From positions 62,001 through 126,000 of the forward strand of contig CAZKGR010000006.1 of NCBI GenBank assembly GCA_964552465.1: a DNA stretch of 64,000 bases, in the 5' to 3' direction. Shown here piece by piece: positions 9,665 to 17,800 of the stretch. The notes under the pieces are model-generated. The model was not told where the DNA came from. It did no database searches and worked only from the letters and a program-made list of their open reading frames with translations. Position 1 is the stretch's first letter; every line of letters starts with the position of its first letter. This stretch comes from BMS3BBIN04 sp964552465. Lineage in GTDB: Bacteria; Electryoneota; Electryoneia; Electryoneales; Electryoneaceae. Made by a program: the position numbers and the translations under genes.

Positions 9665-9687
9665 AACCCACACATGTGGTGTGGGTT
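9665..9687 (-). terminator. Leader hairpin, possible riboswitch expression platform
   Basis: AACCCACAC and GTGTGGGTT form a 9-bp stem with a 5-base loop, between the TPP aptamer and the receptor start codon. On the minus strand it is followed by TTTACTCATTTC, only moderately U-rich, so attenuation is plausible but not certain. Confidence 0.45.
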
Positions 9688-9719
9688 CGTCGCAACAATG
9701 CAATATCTGGTGCCTGTCG

Positions 9720-9807
9720 CGCCGAATCCCTACGCCGGTATTACCCGGATCAGGTTCGTCGGGTCTAATCTCAGATCCGCTGTTTTTGCGGACCACCCCG
9801 AACGGCG
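9720..9807 (-). ncRNA. TPP riboswitch (THI element)
   Basis: On the minus strand the conserved THI-box core is present in order. P1 is closed by CGCCG/CGGCG, then come CGGGGTGGTCC, the CTGAGA box, ACCC, GAACCTGATC, and GGTAATACCGGCGTAGGGA. It senses thiamin pyrophosphate and normally turns off the downstream genes when the ligand is abundant. It lies about 120 bases ahead of the TonB receptor gene and presumably controls it together with the coupled SSF symporter. Confidence 0.95.
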
Positions 9808-9814
9808 TTGAGGG

Positions 9815-9843
9815 AACGTATCAGTTTTTCACGGTTACATCAA
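9815..9843 (-). promoter_or_regulatory. Candidate promoter of the TPP-regulated operon
   Basis: On the minus strand, TTGATG (9838-9843) and TACGTT (9815-9820) are 17 bases apart. They would start transcription at about the first base of the aptamer. The -10 element is weak. Confidence 0.4.
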
Positions 9844-9939
9844 GTGCCTGTCTCACTCAGCCTGGAACAAGCAGTCTAGATCAAATAATGGTGCCCGTGC
9901 TAAAACCGCGTCTTCTGCGTTACCACGGATTTGCTGCAC

Positions 9940-11211
9940 TCATGTTCGTGCTGGAAGTACTTTGCATCTAACCTCACCAAATCCAATTCGCAGCCCGTCC
10001 TGCTCACAATGTCCGCTCATGATCACTGTATCACCGTCCTGAATGAACTTGCGTGTTTCGCCGTTTGGCAGCTCGATCGGTTCGGTACCGCGCCACGACA
10101 GCTCAAGCATTGATCCACGTTCGTGTTTCTCCGGACCGCTGATCGTGCCAGAGGCGAGCAGGTCGCCGGTGTTCAGATTGCAACCGGTGATCGTGTGATG
10201 AACAATCTGCTGGGCCGGTGTCCAATACAGGTAGTTGAAATTGGATTGGGCGATGGTGTGCGGGCTGTCCATGTTCTCGGCTTGCAACTGGATGTCCAGC
10301 TTGATGTCATATGTAGCATGATCTTGTGCTCTCAGGTAGTCCAGAGGTACCGGTTCTTGTGCTGGTCCGGGTGTACGGAACGGTTTCAACGCGTCCGGTG
10401 TGACCACCCACGGCGAAATCGAGGTCGCGAAGTTCTTCGAGTTGAACGGTCCCAGCGGCTGGTATTCCCACTTCTGGATGTCACGTGCAGACCAGTCATT
10501 GACCACGACGAAGCCGAAGATGTAATCCTCGGCCTGATCGACAGGGATCGGTTCACCCAGTTCGTTGTGTCCGGCAATGAAGAAGCCCATCTCAAGCTCG
10601 AAATCGAACAGACGGCATGTCGAGAACTCAGGAGTAGTGCTGTCGCCGTGGACTATCTGACCGCTGGGTCGCACGATATCCTGCCCGCTGGGGATGATTG
10701 AGCTCGCGCGTCCGTGATACGCGACGGGGAGGTGGAGGTAGTTCGGCATCAATGCGTTCTCGGAGCCACGGAACATGGTGCCAACATTGAACGCGTGATG
10801 CTTGGACGAATAAAAGTCGGTGTAATCGCCGATCTCGACCGGCATCAGCATTTGAACATCGTCCTGCGCGAAGAACGCCTCCTGCATAAGGCGATCATCA
10901 TTCTTAAAGGCAGCATCTTCACCGGTCAGCAATTGCTGCAGACGCGTGCGGGCTTCGGTCCACGCCGAGCGTCCGAGGTCCATGAACGCGTTCAGAGATG
11001 ACTTGCAGAAGACGTGCTTGCCATTCAGCTCAGGTCCATTGAACAGACCAGCGTGTTCGAGTGCGCTCAGGTCGAGAACTTTGTCGCCGAGAGCGACGGC
11101 CACTCGTGCCTTGCCACCGGAATTGGGTTGGAAGACGCCGTATGGCAGATTTTCGACGGGAAAGTGGCTATCATCAGCTATGTCGATAATGCAGGGTACT
11201 CGTTCGGGCAT
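9940..11211 (-). CDS. fahA: Fumarylacetoacetase
   Basis: This 423-residue cytosolic hydrolase carries out the last step of tyrosine/homogentisate breakdown, cleaving fumarylacetoacetate to fumarate and acetoacetate. The N-terminal SH3-like domain spans about residues 15-115. The catalytic beta-roll domain carries YTDFYSSKHHAFNVG (metal-ligand Asp and catalytic His), the FELEMGFF acidic ligands, and VVNDWSARDIQKWEY near residue 230. Length and motifs match the long eukaryote-like family. No homogentisate dioxygenase is in the window. The conserved protein of unknown function immediately upstream is 73 bases away on the same strand and may be cotranscribed. No strong ribosome site precedes the ATG at 11211. 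Confidence 0.95.
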   Translation of the reverse strand: MPERVPCIIDIADDSHFPVENLPYGVFQPNSGGKARVAVALGDKVLDLSALEHAGLFNGPELNGKHVFCKSSLNAFMDLGRSAWTEARTRLQQLLTGEDAAFKNDDRLMQEAFFAQDDVQMLMPVEIGDYTDFYSSKHHAFNVGTMFRGSENALMPNYLHLPVAYHGRASSIIPSGQDIVRPSGQIVHGDSTTPEFSTCRLFDFELEMGFFIAGHNELGEPIPVDQAEDYIFGFVVVNDWSARDIQKWEYQPLGPFNSKNFATSISPWVVTPDALKPFRTPGPAQEPVPLDYLRAQDHATYDIKLDIQLQAENMDSPHTIAQSNFNYLYWTPAQQIVHHTITGCNLNTGDLLASGTISGPEKHERGSMLELSWRGTEPIELPNGETRKFIQDGDTVIMSGHCEQDGLRIGFGEVRCKVLPART

Positions 11212-11284
11212 GATGTGTTATCCATCTTTGGGTCAGCCGCGTTGGCAGGGCCAACACGGGCAAGAAATGTGAATAAGTGTATTG

Positions 11285-12325
11285 TTACCTGAGTAGACCA
11301 AGGTCAACAAGGTCTTCTCGCGGCTCATCAAAACTACAGCTTCCATATGAAATAAATTGCGAACTCCTGGATTCATATAGATCGTTCAGTTCGACTGAAT
11401 AGTTTTTCCACGTGAAATCGGTCGAAGTAGATCTGAAATGATCTGCGTCTATATCCGAGATGATATCAACCAAGGTTGACTGCGATAGGCCGTGAGCTTT
11501 GCCGAGCACACCAGCCCCAAAGACATTTAGGAAACCGTGCATGAATCCGCCGAACTCCTGGTGATACCTGCGGATAGGATGATGCAGTCCTGCAGTCGCT
11601 TTGAACGGAATATCGGTACGTATTACATGCGACAGGGCGGAGGCAACTATCTCGGGTGATGGAACCTCGTTCGGATCAACACCACCGCAGCGTAACTTGA
11701 ATCCTAACTGACAACGTGATTCGTCAGCATATTCATTGTGCCTTCTGATCGCAGACGCAGCGTGATCAAACAGGTCGTTGTATGTTGAATTGATGTCATT
11801 ACTAAACTGAATGTTCCACGGTATCTCGAAAAAGAATTTCAGCGGATGGTTGAGCGTCGAAATGATCACTTGATCAGTTCTAGCAAAGAAAGTGTTCAGC
11901 GTCTCCGGGTTGTGTGATCCATCCGCAGCTACTGGCAACCGTCCTTCAATCATCTCGACACTGACCTGGTCACCATATTTCTCCTCAAATGATTTGATAA
12001 GGGCTACTGTACCCGCCAGATTCTTGAGGAACTGGTCATAGTTCTCGTCGCCTTTGAAAGTAACTGCGAAGCGGAATGGAGGATTATATTTAAACAGATC
12101 CGCGTGGACATCAAGGTCTGCCAGCATTGTGGCAGGGATAATAAAGCGGGACAACATCCAGGCATCTTGCCCGCCGCGAAATCGAGCATAATTTGTGATT
12201 GCCTCAGCCAGCGGAAGCTGAGATGGTGGAAACAAGCCGGCATAGTCGATCAGACCGGACATCAAATTCTGCATGGCTTGGAGTTGCTGATTCTCCGGTA
12301 CGCCGGGCAGGCGTGCTTCATTCAT
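11285..12325 (-). CDS. Conserved protein of unknown function next to fumarylacetoacetase
   Basis: This 346-residue soluble protein has no signal peptide or membrane segment. I cannot assign a function. The motif-like stretches are MSGLIDYAGLFPPSQLPL near the N-terminus, FKLRCGGVDPNEVPSPE at about residues 215-232, and PFKATAGLHHPIRRYH at about 250-265. The Lys, Arg-Cys-Gly-Gly and His-His residues look like parts of an active site, possibly in a TIM-barrel-like fold; that is a guess from the alternating pattern. The gene precedes fumarylacetoacetase on the same strand, so a link to aromatic amino-acid or ketoacid metabolism is possible. The start at 12325 is chosen over ATG 12321, which is out of frame. 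Confidence 0.7.
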   Translation of the reverse strand: MNEARLPGVPENQQLQAMQNLMSGLIDYAGLFPPSQLPLAEAITNYARFRGGQDAWMLSRFIIPATMLADLDVHADLFKYNPPFRFAVTFKGDENYDQFLKNLAGTVALIKSFEEKYGDQVSVEMIEGRLPVAADGSHNPETLNTFFARTDQVIISTLNHPLKFFFEIPWNIQFSNDINSTYNDLFDHAASAIRRHNEYADESRCQLGFKLRCGGVDPNEVPSPEIVASALSHVIRTDIPFKATAGLHHPIRRYHQEFGGFMHGFLNVFGAGVLGKAHGLSQSTLVDIISDIDADHFRSTSTDFTWKNYSVELNDLYESRSSQFISYGSCSFDEPREDLVDLGLLR

Positions 12326-12663
12326 TGTTGGTTCCGTAGATTACAGGTCATCAGTATACCGTGGATCACAGCGAGAAAGTAGGGCGCAGAGTTAGGCGCT
12401 GCAAACATTGAAGTCTGGACTGCTCGGAACAGTGGAGCTGTGAGTGCGGTGCATGCAACAGGTGTTGACCAGCTCCCACAGTATGGGTAAAGTTGAAATG
12501 CAGGTACCATCGGCTGTTTCAGATAACCAGACGATGTAACTTATTGTGATTAAGGTGTTTATAGGAGTGTCTCGAGCAGAACGGCAAACTGGCAGACGCT
12601 TTGCTAAAGATATCTCCAGAACGAATTGAGGGAATACGTGCCCTCGGCTACAGAGGTGAAACC
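12326..12663. other. Divergent intergenic region
   Basis: This 338-base gap separates two divergently transcribed genes. It holds one reasonable plus-strand promoter candidate (12465-12493). I find no RNA gene or terminator in it. Confidence 0.6.
12465..12493 (+). promoter_or_regulatory. Candidate promoter for the LPP20-like/TPR-SLH gene pair
   Basis: TTGACC (12465-12470) and TAAAGT (12488-12493) are separated by 17 bases. The implied leader to the start at 12664 would be about 165 bases. Confidence 0.4.
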
Positions 12664-13479
12664 ATGTTTCGTCCGAACCGAACAGTATTGATTGTGATCT
12701 TGTCCCTCCTGATAGTGAATGCGATTCCAGCCCAAGTCAGCGAGGATGTGAACGGTCATGGCTCGATCGACTGGAGTGATCAGGTTGTACGCGCGGTCGG
12801 TATCTCGGTGCAGGGTGGTGTTGGTGGACGAGCGGGGCAGATCCGTGCGGCTGAACTTGACGCTTTGCGTCAGATTCTTGAGACGGTCAAGGGTATTCGC
12901 ATCAACAGCGAGACGACAGTTGAGCAGTTCATGTTGGAATCGGATCAGATTCGGACACGTATCGAAGGTGTAGCACGTAATTTCCGACGTGTAGGTGATC
13001 CGGTATATCAGGCGGATGGTTCAATCGAGCTGACGGTTGAGATGAGCATGGCCGGCCAGGGTCAACTGTTCGAGCAGGTGCTTTCATCGTATGGCGCTCC
13101 GGCGTCGCCGCTGTACACGTCCGCACCATCTGGATCTGGCGTATTCACCGGCTTGATAGTGGATGCGCGTGGGCTGGGAATTCGTCCTGCGCTGGCACCT
13201 GCCCTGGTGGATGAACGCGGCCAAGTTATCTATGGTGAACGGTATGTGGACCGAGCGTGGTTGATCGAACATGGTATGGTCGAATACGCCAAGGATATGA
13301 TCACTGCTCGGAACAATGACCGTGTCGGATCAAATCCACTTGTTATCAAGGCATCCGATGCTCGTGGCCCGAATCGGACTGACGCCGTTATCGCCAACGA
13401 CAATGCACGCTTATTGCACGCTGTGGAGAAGCATTTGACCTTCCTCCAGCAGGCGCGTGTGATCTTTATCGTGGACTAG
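12664..13479 (+). CDS. Secreted LPP20/FlgT-like protein of unknown function
   Basis: This 271-residue exported protein has a signal peptide of about 24 residues that ends IPA before a glutamine. After it, the stretch with RAAELDALRQILETVKGIRINSETTVE (about residues 58-85) resembles the LPP20/FlgT N-terminal-like fold found in envelope lipoproteins and flagellar accessory proteins. No lipobox is present. ATG 12664 has GAGGTG 6 bases upstream; the frame opens earlier at TTG 12601 without a site. It is followed after 9 bases by a TPR/SLH lipoprotein, so the two probably act together in the envelope. No enzymatic motif is visible. Confidence 0.6.
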   Translation: MFRPNRTVLIVILSLLIVNAIPAQVSEDVNGHGSIDWSDQVVRAVGISVQGGVGGRAGQIRAAELDALRQILETVKGIRINSETTVEQFMLESDQIRTRIEGVARNFRRVGDPVYQADGSIELTVEMSMAGQGQLFEQVLSSYGAPASPLYTSAPSGSGVFTGLIVDARGLGIRPALAPALVDERGQVIYGERYVDRAWLIEHGMVEYAKDMITARNNDRVGSNPLVIKASDARGPNRTDAVIANDNARLLHAVEKHLTFLQQARVIFIVD

Positions 13480-13488
13480 GAGTTGAAG

Positions 13489-14634
13489 ATGAAACGCTAT
13501 TCAATGGTTCTGCTTGTTCCTGTTTTGATGTTGCTGGTCGCCTGTGGTCCAAAACCTGAACGCAGTGAATCGGTACTGGACAATCCGGAATATCACGTTA
13601 GTCAGGGCTTGAAACTGCTCGACAACGGTCAGCTCGCTGAAGCGGAAGCTGAATTCGTGCGAGCAAACGAGCTCGATCCTGATTACGCACATGCATATAG
13701 CGGAATCGCGTTGGTGCGTGCGCATCAGGGCCAATTTGACGAAGCAGAAGATCTCGCGGACGAAGGTGTTAGCGAGGCGAAGAAAGATCCATTCACTCGC
13801 GCTGCGCGTGGACGTGTGATGAGCCTCGCGACCGAAGCGGGCAAGTATGATGATGATATTGATGACGAATTCGAGAAAGCAACCGAACTCGATCCCGACT
13901 ATGACTTGGCTTGGTACTGGTGGGGACTGGCGAAACGGCGAGCGTGGTTGTTCCATGAAGCAGGGGAGAAGTTCGCTCTGGCCATCGAATTACGCGGCGC
14001 GTGGTCGGCAGAGGCGAATGAAGCATATGCTGAAGTGCAGAGTATCATGCGCGCAGCCCCGGGCAGCCGTGTCGGAACCAAGATCGCGCAGGCGGATACG
14101 TTGACTCGTGCAGACTTGGCGGTTCTGTTTCTTGAAGAGATGAAGCTGGCGGAAGTGCTGGAACGGAACGACGTTTCCATGTTGCCGCCACTCTATGTTG
14201 CTCCAGCAGATCCGACTAAACTACCGGAAGACCAGCCATTGACGGATGCCCAGGCTGCTGCTGACATACGTGGTCACTGGGCTCAGACATGGATTATTCA
14301 GATCATCGAACTCGGTGTTATGGAAGTCGGCCCGGATCGCAACTTCTATCCAGATCAACCGGTGACACGTGGAGAGTTTGCACTATTCCTGCAGAACATT
14401 CTGGCAACGGTGATGCGTGACGAAACTCTGACGACCAGATATATTGGCGAAACAACCCGGTTCCGCGACATGCGCAGCGGAACGGCAACTTACAACGCTG
14501 CGGCACTTTCGGTGGATCGTGGATTCATGGATGCCGGGATCACTGGCAAGTTTGATCCACAGGGAACGGTTCGCGGATCAGAAGCGCTTCTGAGTATTCG
14601 TTCATTCCAGGATCATCTGGACTATGATTTTTAG
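13489..14634 (+). CDS. Lipoprotein with TPR repeats and an SLH domain
   Basis: This 381-residue lipoprotein has a signal sequence ending LLVACG, a good lipobox. TPR-like helices follow (residues about 35-110 and 125-180; AEAEAEFVRANELDPDYAHAY, FEKATELDPDYDLAW). At about 250-300 there is a surface-layer-homology segment (ADIRGHWAQTW, IELGVMEVGPDRNFYPDQPVTRGEF), with a second degenerate SLH repeat at the C-terminus. It is probably a periplasmic-facing scaffold tying partners to the envelope. The start is ATG 13489 with GGAG 6 bases upstream; an in-frame TTG at 13483 is less likely. It forms an operon with the LPP20-like gene. Confidence 0.8.
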   Translation: MKRYSMVLLVPVLMLLVACGPKPERSESVLDNPEYHVSQGLKLLDNGQLAEAEAEFVRANELDPDYAHAYSGIALVRAHQGQFDEAEDLADEGVSEAKKDPFTRAARGRVMSLATEAGKYDDDIDDEFEKATELDPDYDLAWYWWGLAKRRAWLFHEAGEKFALAIELRGAWSAEANEAYAEVQSIMRAAPGSRVGTKIAQADTLTRADLAVLFLEEMKLAEVLERNDVSMLPPLYVAPADPTKLPEDQPLTDAQAAADIRGHWAQTWIIQIIELGVMEVGPDRNFYPDQPVTRGEFALFLQNILATVMRDETLTTRYIGETTRFRDMRSGTATYNAAALSVDRGFMDAGITGKFDPQGTVRGSEALLSIRSFQDHLDYDF

Positions 14635-14709
14635 GTACGCGGCGCGTAAGTATCGGCACTGTCAAGACATAGCAAATAGTGCTCTGTGGCTGGGTAGCTG
14701 TTTGATCTC

Positions 14710-14738
14710 TTGACACAGCCGGACCTATTGCTTACACT
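14710..14738 (+). promoter_or_regulatory. Strong sigma-70-type promoter of the initiator tRNA
   Basis: TTGACA (14710-14715) and TACACT (14733-14738) have a 17-base spacer. The -10 box ends 11 bases before the tRNA 5' end. Confidence 0.75.
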
Positions 14739-14749
14739 TGGTGATTCGA

Positions 14750-14826
<77 letters not shown>

Positions 14827-14827
14827 G

Positions 14828-14860
14828 AAACAGGCTTTCGGATTTTCCGAAAGCCTGTTT
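14828..14860 (+). terminator. Strong terminator after the initiator tRNA
   Basis: A perfect 15-bp stem (AAACAGGCTTTCGGA/TCCGAAAGCCTGTTT) has a 3-base loop and is followed by TTATTTGTATTT. It starts 2 bases after the tRNA and may also serve the opposite-strand gene ending at 14890. Confidence 0.9.
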
Positions 14861-14889
14861 TTATTTGTATTTAGTTGCGATGCAGCTCC

Positions 14890-17800
14890 TTATCGAACCA
14901 GCACGATCTTTCGCACTTCATCCAGCTTTCCGGGAATCACCGCTCGCACGAAATAAACCCCGCTTGCAAACGATTGCCCATCCACAACAACAGATTGATA
15001 CCCAGCAGCTACCTGATCAAGTTTGGAGGTTTGTACACGCTGCCCAACTATGTTGAAGACATCAACTTGCAAGTTCGCTGTTGCTGGCAACCCGATAGCG
15101 ACAGTTGTAGTAGGATTGAACGGATTCGGATAGATACTCGCTACGCTGAACTCGTCCGGAATACCCGCGAATCTCTGATCCAGAATGTTCAAATAAGGTT
15201 CAACATGGAAACTGAAATCTTCGATGCAAGCCACAGTATCAGTTCCGGAGATAGCGTTGATTCTCCAAGTTACCAACCACCAGTCTTCCCACTCATCCAG
15301 CAGGACATGATCGAGCAGATTGAGTGCTAGATCTGATTGTTCAAGTTCATCCATCGAGAAAGTCGTGTCAATCAGATCGCCGATTTCCACTTGCAGGTTG
15401 ATTGAATAAGAAACGTCCTCGTTTGGATCGGGATCAACAGAATCCTCCCAGGAGAACAACAAATCGCTGATCTCTTCGTTGTTCAGCGTGTCGCTATTGA
15501 TTGGGACCAAGAGGTTAAAAGCACTCGGAGGTTCTGGCACCTGAACGATGAAACTCCAGGGTGTGTCCCCGTGATCAGGCCAAGTTGTGTTTCCTGCCTG
15601 ATCCTGAACGCGCACACGCCAGTACAACGTTGAATTATCCGGAAGCTCATCCAGCTCATCCTCTACAACTGGTTGAGTTTCTGCTATTTCTTCAATGGAT
15701 TCGGCTGAAACAGCCTTGGATCTTGACCTATCAGCCTTGTTGGTTCGTTGTCGCTTAAACAACCTGAAATCGTGTGATGGAATCTCATTTGGAAATGAAG
15801 GTTCGAGAAGCGTCAGCAAATCAGTGATCGTGAAGAACGTGTCAGCAACCACAGCCTGATTCAGTGGATTGAATACGTTTGCGTCATCCGACCATTCGAC
15901 TACATAGCTGAGCGTATCCAACGGATCCGGGTCGGTTGCTGGTAGCCATGAAACGGTGACAGTGTCTGTTTCGACTGTCGCACCATCTTCCGGTAAACTA
16001 AGCTCAAAGGTGGATGGGTCTTCTTGTAAATAAACGAGGAAATTGCGTCCATCTTCGCCTGGATTTGCCCAGGCCGTCTGACCGTACAGGTTTGTCGTCT
16101 GAACACGCCAGTATACCGGGAGATCATCCGGAAGTTCATCCATTTCGTCATAATACATTTGCTGCCAGATGACATCTCCAATCTCATATTGGTTTTCATT
16201 TGTGCTTATGGAAATCGAGTCAGTGAAGTCCGGATGAGCAGACCATTGCACGTTATAGATCCAATCATCAAGCGTGAACATGGTGGCAATTCGATCTGCG
16301 ACATAAGCTGCGTTAAAAGCGACCAGCAGACCATCGTCTTCGCTAAGGTTTTCGATTCCGATGGTAGCGTCCGCAAGTCCACCCGTCATGCTCTTGTATT
16401 GGAATTTGATTCGGCCGTCAGCGTACAGGATCACCTGGAACGTATACAACCAATCCGCATGGCCGTATTGACGGCAATCATCCCACTGGACGATAAACAT
16501 ATTGCCTGAGGCCTGATAGTAGATGTTGCCCCGCACGTTGGGGCGTAGATCCATCCACCAAGGTGCAATGATGCCAGCGGGTCCATCTTCACTGGGAATG
16601 GTGTAGTGATTGTAATCGTTGTCTGCTTCACCAAAGTGGATGTTGCCGTTACTGCTGATAACGACAGCAAAGTAGGAGTCACCGTAATATGTGAATGGGA
16701 AAGGCAGCATCACGGTCTCCGTGCCGTCATCAATGTCTGACACCGTGGATAGCGTGCCGGATTCACTGATCTCGATCCAATAATAGAGCGGACCACCGGG
16801 TTCCTCGTTGTCAATCCACACATGTCCAAAGTCGTCCGGACCGCCGTGGTTGTCTATTGCTGCCCAGCCTTCTCCACCATGTGAGGATGAGCCCTTTGGT
16901 TCGTGTGTCATCTGCTCTGACAAGATGTCGAGGCGTGCTTGAGTGTGGGGCAGTGGTTTGTTGGCATCACTGTTGTCACGTCGAGAAAATGTGATGTCCT
17001 CAGGAACAGACCATGAGACCTCAACGGTATCTTCGTCAATCCACGCGCCATCATCAGGCGCCAGTAGTGAGAAGTTTGGAACCAGACGCTCCCATACGAA
17101 GAACTTCCACACATCTTCACATTCTGTTGTATCCGCCTCGTCGTATGCGAGTACCTTCCACCAGTAGGTAGTATTTATTTGCAGATTATCAACAACATAG
17201 CTTGTGTCGGTGGTATACATCGTATCAGCATTATCAAAACCACCGTTATCAGCAATAATCGGGATGTAGCTAATCTCGGCACCAGGGTTTTCTTGGCTGA
17301 ATGAGGAGTTCCAGACGAGTGTGGCACTCTGCGCATCCCAAAGTGTTCGCCGGTCAATTGGAGAAGCCAGTTCGAAAGGCGCTGGTGGCAGTGTATGCCA
17401 GGTGACAAGGGATCGAGTTTCATTTGCCCATGTACCGGCTGTGTTTCTGTCGGTTGCACGCACAGTCCAGTAATAGGTCACGCGATTTCTCAAATTGGAT
17501 AAATCAACCGTCGTGTCTGCTAGACTATCCGCGCCCTGGGGAATCCAGGCAGTGGATAAGTCAAGTAATGTGTCCACCCAAACATCATAGTGAGGCACAT
17601 CATACAAGTCCGGATCCGTAGTCGATTCCCATACAAGTGTAGTATCGAGTGTGAAACAGGTGTCGCCTTCCAAGGGACTAATCAGGGAAAATGGAAGCGG
17701 AGGTTGGTCACCCTCGGATGTAGTCGCGCGAATGGTTTCGGTCAGATCACCGGCCTGTCCGAAAATATCGATGCCGCGTAACCGGAATCCATAATCCTGA

